Shown here in pieces: positions 16,859 to 25,471 of a stretch of DNA of 64,000 bases (its first letter is position 1; each line of letters opens with the position of its first letter). The position numbers were made by a program, and so were the translations under genes. The notes beneath the pieces were generated by a model that saw nothing but the letters and a program-made list of their open reading frames with translations, searched no databases and was not told where the DNA came from. The stretch is from Motiliproteus sp047633175 (GTDB taxonomy: Bacteria; Pseudomonadota; Gammaproteobacteria; Pseudomonadales; Balneatricaceae): contig JBLIEQ010000019.1 of the NCBI GenBank assembly GCA_047633175.1, positions 1 to 64,000 of the forward strand, written 5' to 3'.

Positions 16859-16957
16859 GTAGGTCGGCGTTTTGTGGGCTGAGTGTAGCCCGACGCAGGC
16901 AGTTCCTTGCCAGCCTTGTCGGACTACTTTCTACTCACAAAACGCCGACCCATAGGG
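16859..16957. repeat. REP-like element 3 with long arms
   Basis: The outer arms GGTCGGCGTTTTGTG (16862-16876) and CACAAAACGCCGACC (16936-16950) are perfect 15-bp inverted repeats. Between them lie GTAGCCCGACGCAGGCAG and TTGTCGGACTACTTTCTAC, diverged versions of the modules at 6368. It sits inside the cassette-like island, where the 3' attC of the DinB cassette would be expected. Confidence 0.85.
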
Positions 16958-17000
16958 AAAAAATACTCCATGATTTAAAGTCGATGCATGTGCTGAATAA

Positions 17001-17543
17001 TTATACGTGAGTCTCATTCGGAATCAGAGCCAAGAGATCCGTAACGCCAACATCCTCACCGGCCTGAGATAACAAAGCAGAGACTTGTCCACGATGGTGC
17101 GTTTGGTGATTGAAAAAGTGATAAATAAGGCTCGAAAACCCTTTGTTAGCAGGCATCCCTTTGGAGTTATGATAGCTGAGCATAAGATTTAAATCACCAT
17201 CGGATAGCTCGCCAATCCAAGTGGAAATCTGACCATCCAACCAGACCCTGTGCGCCGACAGAGCCGCGAAATCTTCAAAAAGGATCTGGTTCAGGCTACT
17301 CGGAGTTGGCAGGTCAGCCACCTCACTCAGAGAGGCCTGACAAAACGGATGTGTCGCAAATCGCTTGAGCCAAAGAGTGTCGCCAACGAGGATGTGATTC
17401 AGTGTACCGAGAATGGAGCTAAAAAAGACCCCTCGATCCTTGGCTAGCTCTGTCATACCAAGGCGGCCCGCAGCCTCGTAAGTTTTTGAGTTCATACACT
17501 TATTGTAGGCGGCCAGCAATTCAACCTGTTCTTTCATACTCAT
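17001..17543 (-). CDS. DinB family protein
   Basis: 180 residues of the DinB/YfiT-like four-helix bundle family. The metal-binding histidines are visible: H50 in LGTLNHILVGD and the HQTHHRGQ motif near residue 147. Members include thiol-dependent transferases, but most are uncharacterised. Start at ATG 17543 with AAGGAA upstream; a second ATG two codons later is possible. GTTATAC upstream and GTATAAT at the stop form a cassette-like complementary pair. Confidence 0.87.
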   Translation of the reverse strand: MSMKEQVELLAAYNKCMNSKTYEAAGRLGMTELAKDRGVFFSSILGTLNHILVGDTLWLKRFATHPFCQASLSEVADLPTPSSLNQILFEDFAALSAHRVWLDGQISTWIGELSDGDLNLMLSYHNSKGMPANKGFSSLIYHFFNHQTHHRGQVSALLSQAGEDVGVTDLLALIPNETHV

Positions 17544-17686
17544 CAGAGTTCCTTCTCTTGTATAACGCCGCGTTAACCGGACCGAAACATTTGTGGAATT
17601 TGTGATGCTCTGTACAAAGTGCAGGCACAGGGGCCAGAAATGGGGGACATTCCAGCAACTGTGTTATTGCGAGGTTAAATATTTTC

Positions 17687-17998
17687 TTAGCGGAGCGCTT
17701 TAGAAGCGAGAATGTAACGCCGTAAATCCCTTTCTTGCCTTAGTACATGAAGGATGAATACCGTTTCTTTTTCTATTTTGTAAAAAATACGACAAGGGTT
17801 AACCACAACCTCCCTATACCCCAACTCCTTAACCTCCTCAACTATACGGCCCGACTCAAGGAACATTTCCAATCGATCAACTTTATCAAATAAGGTGCTA
17901 ACCAACTGCTTGGCAGCAACTGGATTACTGACCGCTATATATTCAGCAATGTCATTTATATTATCAAGCGCTGGCTCCGTCCAGACTACCTTAGCCAT
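17687..17998 (-). CDS. ParE/RelE family toxin
   Basis: 103 residues of the ParE/RelE superfamily: VVWTEPALDNINDIAEYI at the start, then ELGYREVVVNPCRIFYKIE and a VFILHVLRQERDLRRYIL tail. ParE-type toxins act on DNA gyrase and RelE-type on ribosomal mRNA; the tail favours ParE. The start codon lies within the last codons of the antitoxin gene (13-nt overlap), the classic antitoxin-first order. It lies at the edge of the cassette-like island. Confidence 0.9.
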   Translation of the reverse strand: MAKVVWTEPALDNINDIAEYIAVSNPVAAKQLVSTLFDKVDRLEMFLESGRIVEEVKELGYREVVVNPCRIFYKIEKETVFILHVLRQERDLRRYILASKALR

Positions 17999-18243
17999 TT
18001 ATCCATCTTCTCTTTAGCATCCGCATTACTCATCACTCGATTGTCGCGAATAGCTTGTTCTCCTTTTGCTATACCCTCAAGTATTTGCATACGATTAACC
18101 ATATGCTCATAGTCTGTAACATCGAGAAGATATGCAGAGGGCTGCCCATGCTCGGTGATGAGTATTGGCTCTTTAGATTCATGAAGTTCGGCAAGCATTC
18201 TCGTTGCCTGCCTCTTTAAGGTGGTCACTAGCTCAGTACGCAT
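17986..18243 (-). CDS. Phd/YefM family antitoxin
   Basis: 85 residues from the ATG at 18243, which has GGAG 8 nt upstream. The open frame extends further upstream but that part does not resemble the family. The N-terminal half (TTLKRQATRMLAELHESKEPILITEHGQPSAYLLDVTDYEHM) is a typical Phd DNA-binding region and the C-terminal half is the toxin-binding tail. It should neutralise the ParE-like toxin and repress the pair's own promoter; a TATAGT -10-like box sits at about 18280 with short palindromic sequence around it. Confidence 0.9.
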   Translation of the reverse strand: MRTELVTTLKRQATRMLAELHESKEPILITEHGQPSAYLLDVTDYEHMVNRMQILEGIAKGEQAIRDNRVMSNADAKEKMDKWLR

Positions 18244-18391
18244 TGTAATACTCCTAAACAGGGGGAGAAGTATCACTATAGTAGCACTCCATCCTAGACT
18301 AGCAACCCTCAGCCTCTGGAACTGAGTGATTACCCTCCATTTTGACCGCTTACGCTGCATAAGCGACACCTGACAGTCCGGCCTCCCAGTC

Positions 18392-21103
18392 TCAGACCCC
18401 GGTCAGCTTGCTAAAGCGACGCAAAAACCATTTTTCGATCTCCACCAGGATCAACACCGATGAGGCCACCAGCAGGATACGCCCCCAAGTCAGCGCATCC
18501 AGTGCGGTTGTCCCGAACAGCGCCTGCATCGGTGCCGCATAGGTAAACAGGAGTTGGAAAAACAGCATCACGACGATGGCATAGAGCAGGAAGCGATTGC
18601 CGCGCAATCCTGCCAGTGTCAACGAGGGGGCAAGCAGGTAGCGCACGCTGAAGATATAAAACAGCTCAAACATCACTAGGGTATTGACCGCCACGGTGCG
18701 GGCCAGTTCGATGGAGGCCCCCTGCTCCCGCTCCCACAAAAACAGGCCGAAGGTCCCGGTGACCAGGATCAGCGATACGAACACGATTCGCCAGATCAGA
18801 AAACCAGAGAGAATGGGTTCCTGCGGATCCCGCGGCGGGCGCTGCATGCTGTTTTTCTCTGCCGGTTCAAATGCCAGGGTCAGGGCCAGCGTCACGGCGG
18901 TAATCATGTTGACCCAGAGTATCTGCGCGGCGGTGATGGGCAGCATGCGTCCCATCGCGATGGCCGCGACGATACATAGCGCCTCGCCACCGTTGGTGGG
19001 GAGCACGAATAGAATCGACTTTTTAAGGTTGTCATACACCGTCCGCCCCTCGGCTACAGCCTGGGCAATGGTCGCGAAGTTGTCGTCTGCCAATACCATC
19101 TCGGCCGATTCTTTGGCGACCTCGGTGCCATTGATCCCCATCGCGATGCCGACATCGGCACGCTTGAGTGCAGGCGCATCGTTGACCCCATCCCCGGTCA
19201 TGGCCACGACCTCGCCCCTGGCCTGCAACGCGGTGACCAGGCGTAGCTTTTGTTCGGGAGAAACGCGGGCAAACACATCCGCACGCAATGCTAGCAGCTT
19301 CATACGGGACTCATCTGCACCCAGCATATCGGCACCACTAATAACCGTTTCGCCATCGCCTATATGCATCTGGGTGGCGATGGCGCGTGCGGTGATGGCG
19401 TGGTCCCCGGTGATCATCTTGACCCGAATACCGGCCTCCTGACAGGCCTTGACGGCCAGGATCGCCTCCTCCCGAGGAGGATCGATAATCCCCACCACAC
19501 CCAGCAGGGTTAAGCCGGTTTCCACATCCTGAAAACTGAGGCTTTGCTGCCCCGCATCCGCATCTTTAACGGCGATAGCCAGCAACCGCTGCCCCCGGCT
19601 CGCCATGGCGTGCACCGAGGATTCCCAGTGATTCTGGCGCAGCGGTTTATCATCAGCACCCAAGCGCTGAAACTTGCACATCGTTAACAACTGCTCAGGC
19701 GCACCTTTGACATAGATAAAGCTATGGCCGGCATGGTCGTGATGCAGGCTCGCCATAAAACGGTGCTGTGACTCAAAGGGGATCGCATCAACGCGTGGAG
19801 ATTGGCGCTGCTGCTGGTGCTGCTCGAGTCCGGCCTTATGTGCCAGAACGACCAGAGCCCCTTCGGTAGGATCACCCTGAACCCGCCACTGGCCATCAAC
19901 CTCAGTCAGGCTGGCGTCATTGCAGAGTACCGCGGCCTTAACCAGAGCCTGCAATACAGGAAGATCCTCTGCCAATACCGTTTTTCCCTCAACACTGAAA
20001 CTGCCATGGGGGTTATAGCCACTGCCACTGACCTCGCAGATCCCCGAGGCGGTCACCAATGTCTGTACGGTCATCTGATTGCGGGTCAGGGTTCCGGTTT
20101 TATCCGAACAGATCACAGTCACCGAACCCAACGTTTCCACCGCAGGCAAGCGTCTGATAATCGCCTTCTTGGCCGCCATACGCTGCACACCCAGCGCCAG
20201 CGTAATCGTCATGATGGCCGGCAACCCCTCAGGGATACCAGCGACGGCGAGACCCACAGCCGCAAGGAACATATCGGCCGCCGAATAGCCCTGCCAATAG
20301 ACGCCGTAGGCAAAGGTGATCCCAGCCATCAAGCCTATGCCCAACATCAGCCAGCGGGAAAACCGATCCATCTGCCGCAGCAGGGGCGTTGTCAGACTCT
20401 GCACCCGCCCCAGCAGGTCGCTGATCTGACCAATCTCGGTCGCATCGGCGGTAGCAACCACCACACCCTGCCCCTGACCATAGCTGACGAGGGTGCCCGA
20501 GTACGCCAGGCACGTGCGATCACCGATAGAAGCCGCCTCGGCAACACAATCGACACTCTTCTCCACCGGCATCGACTCACCGGTAAGCAGCGCTTCGTCT
20601 ATTAGTAACTCACGCGCTTTGAACAGCCGCAGATCGGCGGGCACCTTGTCACCCGATTGCACCAACACGACATCGCCGGGAACCAGCTGTTCGGCCGCCA
20701 CATTGATAAAGCGACCCTCGCGTCTCACCATCGCCTGGTGCGACAGCAGATTGCGGATAGCATCGAGTGCCTTCTCGGCTTTGCCTTCCTGCACGAAGCC
20801 GATCAGCGCATTGATGACCACCACACCGAGAATAACCCCGCTGTCGACCCAGTGATCGAGCAGGGCGGTCACGACGCCTGCGACCAGCAAGACATAGATA
20901 AGCAGGTTGTGACATTGCGCCAACAACCGCCGGAACGGGCTCCTTACCTCCGGTTGCCGTAAAGCATTAGGGCCAAGTCGCGCTAAGCGGACCTGGGCCT
21001 CCTGTTGCGACAAACCCTCGGCCGATGCGTTGAGTTCTTGAAAAACCTCCGCCTGCTTCCATGCATGCCAGGGGCTGAGCTTTCTTTTTTTCGCTGCGCT
21101 CAT
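18392..21103 (-). CDS. Cation-transporting P-type ATPase (P2 type)
   Basis: Membrane pump using ATP through an aspartyl-phosphate. 903 residues: N-terminal cation ATPase domain, actuator motif TGES, phosphorylation motif CSDKTGTLTRNQMT, hinge TGDGVNDAPALKRAD, and ten membrane segments. M4 has PEGLPA, as in SERCA/PMCA-like and bacterial PacL-type calcium pumps. Calcium is likely but sodium, potassium or manganese is not excluded. AAGGAG lies before the ATG. It is divergent from the DUF432-MscS pair, so all three may concern ion or osmotic balance. Confidence 0.93.
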   Translation of the reverse strand: MSAAKKRKLSPWHAWKQAEVFQELNASAEGLSQQEAQVRLARLGPNALRQPEVRSPFRRLLAQCHNLLIYVLLVAGVVTALLDHWVDSGVILGVVVINALIGFVQEGKAEKALDAIRNLLSHQAMVRREGRFINVAAEQLVPGDVVLVQSGDKVPADLRLFKARELLIDEALLTGESMPVEKSVDCVAEAASIGDRTCLAYSGTLVSYGQGQGVVVATADATEIGQISDLLGRVQSLTTPLLRQMDRFSRWLMLGIGLMAGITFAYGVYWQGYSAADMFLAAVGLAVAGIPEGLPAIMTITLALGVQRMAAKKAIIRRLPAVETLGSVTVICSDKTGTLTRNQMTVQTLVTASGICEVSGSGYNPHGSFSVEGKTVLAEDLPVLQALVKAAVLCNDASLTEVDGQWRVQGDPTEGALVVLAHKAGLEQHQQQRQSPRVDAIPFESQHRFMASLHHDHAGHSFIYVKGAPEQLLTMCKFQRLGADDKPLRQNHWESSVHAMASRGQRLLAIAVKDADAGQQSLSFQDVETGLTLLGVVGIIDPPREEAILAVKACQEAGIRVKMITGDHAITARAIATQMHIGDGETVISGADMLGADESRMKLLALRADVFARVSPEQKLRLVTALQARGEVVAMTGDGVNDAPALKRADVGIAMGINGTEVAKESAEMVLADDNFATIAQAVAEGRTVYDNLKKSILFVLPTNGGEALCIVAAIAMGRMLPITAAQILWVNMITAVTLALTLAFEPAEKNSMQRPPRDPQEPILSGFLIWRIVFVSLILVTGTFGLFLWEREQGASIELARTVAVNTLVMFELFYIFSVRYLLAPSLTLAGLRGNRFLLYAIVVMLFFQLLFTYAAPMQALFGTTALDALTWGRILLVASSVLILVEIEKWFLRRFSKLTGV

Positions 21104-21253
21104 GATAAATCTCCTTATTAATCATGAATCATTTATAGCCCTTCTGAGCTCGCTTAGATATGCAGGTTCACGAATATAGCTGCTGAGCGTTGTGTATCTC
21201 AAATAGCCATTCGCACACACTCGCTACCAACTACACTCACCCGATGCCCATCA

Positions 21254-22069
21254 ATGGAGAGTAACTTGAGTCTGATCCTCAGCCATAAACCCTGGTTTGG
21301 ACACTTTAACTTTGACAGGGCGCAGACCAACCAGTGGCGTATCGGAGCGCTGGCGGTCTCTGTGCAGAGGCACGCATCGGAATGGCAAGTCTGCCACCTC
21401 AATACAGGCGCGGCCATCGATGAGCAGGCCGCCATCGAGGTAACCGAGAATGCGGGGCAACAACCAGAGGGGAGCAGATGCCAGCGGCATGCGGTAGCGC
21501 TGTCAAATCAGCCCCTAAAAGTACTCCCAGCGTTAGCCGATCGACCCGTGGTCACGCGCCCCTTGATCCCCTTTCACCTCCACCCCGGGCAAGAGACGCT
21601 GCTCTATGTCGGCACCAGTATCTGGCTGCAGATCCATGCCTTTGAGGCGGGACCACTGCTGCTGGATCTTCCTGTGCAAAGGCCCTCTGATACCTGGTTT
21701 GGGCCCTCAACGAGAGAGGGAGAGCTGTGCTATGCGGCCCGAACCCGAGCAATTCTGGATCTGCAGGATCTTCCCTCGAGGACGATTCGAGCCACCACCC
21801 CGGTCAGAATCAAGAATAACGGCCAGACATCCCTGTTACTGGAGCGCCTGCTGCTCCCTATCCCCCAGCTCTCGGTCTTTGCTACCCACGACAACCGTCT
21901 GTGGACTGAAGAGCTGTCGATCCACTGCAATCAGGAGATGCGATCCGCCCACCTGCGGATAGGCTCAGGGGCGCCGACCATCGCGGGGTCGACTCGGCAA
22001 CTCAACCCTCCGCGAATGCTTGCCGAGCGCGGTGTCTTTACCCGTGCTCTGGGCGCGATTTTTGGTTAA
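21254..22069 (+). CDS. DUF432 family protein
   Basis: 271 residues resembling DUF432, a family of unknown function often encoded beside MscS-type channel genes, as here. No signal peptide or membrane segment is evident; the protein is rich in predicted beta structure (PLLLDLPVQRPSDTWFG, TTPVRIKNNGQTSLLLERLLLP). The mechanosensitive channel gene follows after 60 bp on the same strand. Just after the stop codon GGACACTCGA is repeated with a 15-bp offset. Confidence 0.78.
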   Translation: MESNLSLILSHKPWFGHFNFDRAQTNQWRIGALAVSVQRHASEWQVCHLNTGAAIDEQAAIEVTENAGQQPEGSRCQRHAVALSNQPLKVLPALADRPVVTRPLIPFHLHPGQETLLYVGTSIWLQIHAFEAGPLLLDLPVQRPSDTWFGPSTREGELCYAARTRAILDLQDLPSRTIRATTPVRIKNNGQTSLLLERLLLPIPQLSVFATHDNRLWTEELSIHCNQEMRSAHLRIGSGAPTIAGSTRQLNPPRMLAERGVFTRALGAIFG

Positions 22070-22129
22070 GGCGGCACCTGGACACTCGAATGGGACACTC
22101 GATGTGGGCTCTCAAGTTAAGGAACAGAG

Positions 22130-23020
22130 ATGAATGATTTTTGGTTATCCGTCGCGGACTGGCAGTTGCTGGACCGCGCCTTTACAGGTGGACGCGCGAT
22201 CCTGCTGCTCGGTGGCGGTTATCTGCTCGCCAAGCTGGCCAGCAACGGCCTGGGCCGGCTGCTGAGTGAACACCTGACCCTGCACCACCTGATCCTGATC
22301 AGGCGCATCGCCTTTTACCTGATCCTGGCCATGTTCTGCATCTCGGCGCTGCGCGAACTCGGGTTTGAACTCAGCGTCCTGCTAGGCGCGGCCGGCATTC
22401 TGAGTGTGGCTGTCGGCTTTGCGTCCCAGACCTCCGCCTCGAATATTATCAGCGGACTGTTTTTACTCGGTGAGCGCCCCTTCTCGGTAGGGGATGTGAT
22501 ACGGGTGGGCGGAACAACCGGCGAGGTGCTGTCGATAGATCTGCTATCCGCCAAGCTCCGCACCTTCGACAACCTTTATGTGCGCATACCCAATGAAACC
22601 CTGATCAAATCAGAGGTAACCAACCTGACCCGCTTTCCGATCCGGCGTCTGGATCTGGAGATAGGGATCGCGTACAAAGAGGATGTCAACCGGGTCAGTG
22701 GGGTGCTTAAAGAGGTGGCCAATGCTAACCCGCTGTCGTTAGAAGAGCCCGAGCCGATGATTGTGTTTATGGGTTTTGGGGATTCGGCGATTAATCTGCG
22801 ATTTTCTCTCTGGGTCACCAAAGAGAAGTTTCTCGAGTTAAAGAACAGCGTTCAGGCGGAGATAAAGATCGCCTTCGATGCCGCCAATATTGAGATCCCC
22901 TTCCCGCATCGCACCCTCTATGTCGGCAGCGCGACCGCCCCCTTTCCAGTACAGATAGTCAAACCTGCACCAGAACAGGCATCAGCACAAAAAAAAGAAC
23001 AAAACCAAGAGCAGGCTTAA
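22130..23020 (+). CDS. MscS-family small-conductance mechanosensitive channel
   Basis: Inner-membrane channel that opens on hypo-osmotic shock. 296 residues: three hydrophobic N-terminal segments; the pore helix region with LGAAGILSVAVGFASQTSASNIISGLF; the beta domain (VGDVIRVGGTTGEVLSIDLLSAKLRT, IPNETL); then the C-terminal alpha/beta domain. The tail is low-complexity Gln/Glu/Ala. Probably co-transcribed with the DUF432 gene. The 3' end overlaps tatD on the other strand by 4 bp. Confidence 0.93.
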   Translation: MNDFWLSVADWQLLDRAFTGGRAILLLGGGYLLAKLASNGLGRLLSEHLTLHHLILIRRIAFYLILAMFCISALRELGFELSVLLGAAGILSVAVGFASQTSASNIISGLFLLGERPFSVGDVIRVGGTTGEVLSIDLLSAKLRTFDNLYVRIPNETLIKSEVTNLTRFPIRRLDLEIGIAYKEDVNRVSGVLKEVANANPLSLEEPEPMIVFMGFGDSAINLRFSLWVTKEKFLELKNSVQAEIKIAFDAANIEIPFPHRTLYVGSATAPFPVQIVKPAPEQASAQKKEQNQEQA

Positions 23021-23787
23021 AGTTTGCCGAATAAGCGCTCAAAATTAGTACTGGTCGCTGCCGCGACCTCCTCCAGACTCAGCCCCTTAATCGTGGCGAC
23101 CGCTTCAGCCACCTCACGCACATAACAGGGTTCATTGGAACGACCCCTATAGGGAACCGGCGCAAGATAGGGCGCATCGGTCTCGACCAGGATCCGCTCC
23201 AGAGGCACGCGCCGAACCACTTCTCGCAACTCAGCGGCACTCCCAAAGGTGATGATCCCGGAAAAAGAGATGTAAAGACCCAGCTCGAGCGCTTTCTCGG
23301 CCATAGACCAGTCTTCGGTAAAACAGTGCAGCACCCCGCCGGAAGGCGCTAACCCCTGACGAAGGATGCGTAGGGTATCTTCCACCGCGGCCCGCGTATG
23401 CACGATGACCGGCTTACAGACCTGCGCTGCCACCTGCAGATGCAGCTCAAAACTGCGCTGCTGCGCGGCACAGGATGCCTCGCCATAGTGGTAATCCAGT
23501 CCGGTCTCGCCGATGGCGACCATTCGTGGGTGAGTGGCCGCCTCCAGCAGCGACGCCACCTGGAACGCCTCGATCTCATCGCTTAACGGATGTACGCCCG
23601 CAGATACTCGGACCTGAGGGTAGGGTTCCGTCAGCGCCAGCATCGCGTCCCAGCGTGCCATATCGGTGCCTACACAGAGCAACCGCGTAACGCCCTGCTC
23701 GTTGGCGCGATCGATCACCGGTTGCAGCTGACCGTCATAGGGACTCAAATCTAAACGATCTAGATGGCAATGGGAGTCGATAAGCAT
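23017..23787 (-). CDS. TatD family metal-dependent hydrolase (YcfH-like)
   Basis: 256 residues of the TatD amidohydrolase superfamily, which includes DNA exonucleases and D-tyrosyl-tRNA deacylase-like proteins. Metal ligands are visible: DSHCHLD at the N-terminus, GETGLDYH, VIVHTRAA, LHCFTED and ETDAPYL. It closes the conserved fab-pabC-mltG-tmk-holB-pilZ-tatD cluster in its usual place, although a REP-like element separates it from pilZ. Confidence 0.92.
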   Translation of the reverse strand: MLIDSHCHLDRLDLSPYDGQLQPVIDRANEQGVTRLLCVGTDMARWDAMLALTEPYPQVRVSAGVHPLSDEIEAFQVASLLEAATHPRMVAIGETGLDYHYGEASCAAQQRSFELHLQVAAQVCKPVIVHTRAAVEDTLRILRQGLAPSGGVLHCFTEDWSMAEKALELGLYISFSGIITFGSAAELREVVRRVPLERILVETDAPYLAPVPYRGRSNEPCYVREVAEAVATIKGLSLEEVAAATSTNFERLFGKL

Positions 23788-23823
23788 AAATCACTACCTT
23801 ATAAGGGTCAGGCTTTCATAACT

Positions 23824-23930
23824 TTGTAGGTTAGGCTTAAGCCTGACGCAGTACTTTTGTGGGTTAGGCTTTAGCCAGACGATGACTGCACCATGCTAGT
23901 ACTGTCGGACTAAAGTCAGACCTACCGGGG
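23824..23930. repeat. REP-like element 4
   Basis: Two GGTTAGGCTTWAGCC modules in tandem, then the GCACCATGCTAGTACT linker and GTCGGACTAAAGTCAGAC. It lies between pilZ and tatD. The linker equals that of element 2 at 10388. Confidence 0.83.
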
Positions 23931-23934
23931 GAAC

Positions 23935-24285
23935 TCACATGGTATGGGTAAGCCGCCCCGACCCCTGGGATCCGGCCAGATACGTATCTATTTTGCCGAC
24001 GAGGGTGTTGTCATCCGCGCTAAGCTGAATGCCTATGCCCGCCATCTTTCCACCCTGAGCACCGCGGGGGGTCACCCAGACCACCTTGCCACTCACCGGG
24101 ATCTTATCAGGCTCTTCCATCAGATCTAACAGCATAAAAACCTCTTCGCCCAGCTGGTAGTCCCGTTGCGTCGCCACGAACAAACCGCCGTTTTTGATAA
24201 AAGGCATATAGCTACGATAAAGCTCGTCTTTGGTTTTGATGGTCAGGGAAAGGATTCCGTGACTGGCACGAGGGCGGACAGACAT
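23935..24285 (-). CDS. pilZ: PilZ domain protein, type IV pilus type
   Basis: 116 residues of the PilZ fold. It lacks the RxxxR and DxSxxG c-di-GMP-binding motifs and so resembles the original PilZ, which is required for type IV pilus assembly, rather than nucleotide-binding members. Context agrees: pilZ follows holB in Pseudomonas-like genomes. It starts 28 bp after holB on the same strand. Confidence 0.9.
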   Translation of the reverse strand: MSVRPRASHGILSLTIKTKDELYRSYMPFIKNGGLFVATQRDYQLGEEVFMLLDLMEEPDKIPVSGKVVWVTPRGAQGGKMAGIGIQLSADDNTLVGKIDTYLAGSQGSGRLTHTM

Positions 24286-24313
24286 CGCAGGTTCTCTATA
24301 ATGACTGAAGGGG

Positions 24314-25345
24314 TTAGCCGGCTTTGAAGAGATCGCCCCAGTCGATCAGCAGATCTTCCAACAGCAGCCGCTCGTTAGGGTTATTCCGACTCAGCAGATA
24401 CTCTCTATATTGCTGTATTTTATCGGCAAACTCGAACATTTTCTGTGATGATAAGCGCTGGCTCAGCGCGACGACCATCTTTTGGGCTGTCAGACTCTTA
24501 ATAGAGTCGGCATCCTGGGTGGCCTTAAAACGGATCAGATCCTGAACCAGGGTGAGCCACCAGTCGAGTAGATCCAATGAGCGGGCCTTAGTCAACTTCT
24601 CTGCTGCCTGACTGCTATTAGCCTCACCGGTAACCACCAGCTTTAATGCCTGGTATAGATTTTTACGCTGCTCTGCACTACCACTGCGCGCTAACGCCAA
24701 TGCCGCTAACGGGGCACCACCCGCCAGATTCAGCAGCTCGGCAACATCCCCCTCGACACCCTCCTGTTGATTCAGCCATTCAATCGCCTGATCCCGATCA
24801 GGCAAACGCAGAGCCAGCGTCTGACAGCGACTGCGAATAGTGGCGACGATACGGCCTGGCAGATGGCTATAGAGCACGAACAGGGTGCGGTCACCAGGCT
24901 CTTCCAGCACTTTGAGCAAGGCATTGGCGGCATTGGTATTCATCGCCTCGGCAGGACCCAGCACGACGATACGGTAGCCCCCCTGTTGTGCCGACAGCGT
25001 AATGGTCGATACCAGCTCACGAATCTGATCAACCTTGATGGTCTTTCCAGGCCCTTCAGGCGCTATCTCGACAAGATCAGGATGGCTACCCTGGGCACTG
25101 AGCAAACAGCTTTTACAGTGGCCGCAGCTGAGTAACTGCTGATCGTGCCGCGATGGCTGACGGCAGAGTAGATACTGCCCCAAGGCCTTAGAAAACTGCG
25201 CCTTACCCAACCCCGGCTCACCACAAAGCAGTAGGGCATGTGGCAGCCGCTGCTGCTGCTGCTGCCCAGTCAAACGCTGCCAGAGCGCCTGGTGCCACGG
25301 CAGAATAGCCTGCAACTGAGAGGGTGACTGAACGTCAGTATCCAC
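24314..25345 (-). CDS. holB: DNA polymerase III subunit delta'
   Basis: Stator subunit of the clamp loader that places the sliding clamp on DNA. 343 residues with a modified Walker A GEPGLGKA, the zinc-binding cysteines C...CGHCKSC, and the SRC motif in IRSRCQTL (arginine finger). The start is GTG at 25345. This GTG lies inside a duplicated piece of the tmk tail: GTGGATACTGA carries the holB start in one frame and the end of tmk in another. The ancestral arrangement was therefore probably a tmk/holB overlap (see 25335-25430). Confidence 0.93.
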   Translation of the reverse strand: MDTDVQSPSQLQAILPWHQALWQRLTGQQQQQRLPHALLLCGEPGLGKAQFSKALGQYLLCRQPSRHDQQLLSCGHCKSCLLSAQGSHPDLVEIAPEGPGKTIKVDQIRELVSTITLSAQQGGYRIVVLGPAEAMNTNAANALLKVLEEPGDRTLFVLYSHLPGRIVATIRSRCQTLALRLPDRDQAIEWLNQQEGVEGDVAELLNLAGGAPLAALALARSGSAEQRKNLYQALKLVVTGEANSSQAAEKLTKARSLDLLDWWLTLVQDLIRFKATQDADSIKSLTAQKMVVALSQRLSSQKMFEFADKIQQYREYLLSRNNPNERLLLEDLLIDWGDLFKAG

Positions 25346-25430
25346 GGCTGAAAAACTCCTGCATCAAGCGGCTGATCTGCTGCTGTTCTTGAGATAGAGA
25401 TTGCGATTGAGAGTCCGCATCAGTATCCAC
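25335..25430 (-). other. Short 'relay' open frame joining tmk and holB (31 codons)
   Basis: Starts with a duplicated holB-type GTG at 25430 inside the last codons of tmk (11-nt overlap), reads MDTDADSQSQ..., then enters a second copy of the tmk tail and stops at 25335 inside the holB start region (11-nt overlap). It was created by an 85-bp tandem duplication of the tmk/holB junction. It preserves a terminate-restart chain from tmk to holB. Whether it is translated is unknown. Confidence 0.4.
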
Positions 25431-25471
25431 GGCTGAAAAATTCCTGCATCACGTGGCTGATCTGCTGCTGT
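25336..25471. repeat. 85-bp-offset tandem duplication of the tmk tail
   Basis: 25336-25386 and 25421-25471 match over 51 bp with three mismatches. Copy at 25421 is the actual end of tmk (QQQISHVMQEFFSRGY); copy at 25336 encodes QQQISRLMQEFFSRGY plus stop in the same frame as the relay ORF. Confidence 0.93.

Larger units (their letters stand above)
14243..17583 (-). mobile_element. Putative integron gene-cassette array without integrase (CALIN-like)
   Basis: Six short genes on one strand (VOC, MAPEG, GFA, GNAT, GFA, DinB), visibly AT-richer than either flank, with types of cargo common in chromosomal integrons. On the - strand, sites before the genes read GGTTAACTCGGCGTTAT (15188-15213), GGTTAACGCGGCGTTAT (17560-17583), GTTTAGACTGGCGTTATT (16771-16794), TTGACGCGTTAAAT (16281-16316) and GTGTTAGGT (14649-14657), resembling the L'-R' end of attC. 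At four gene ends a 7-mer including or touching the stop codon is complementary at 6 of 7 bases to the 7-mer at that gene's start, as R'' and R' of one attC should be. No intI is in the window. Confidence 0.5.

Noticed and set aside
18244..18369. Longer antitoxin starting at 18369
   Set aside because: The extra 42 residues are not Phd-like, and the ATG at 18243 has a good ribosome site.
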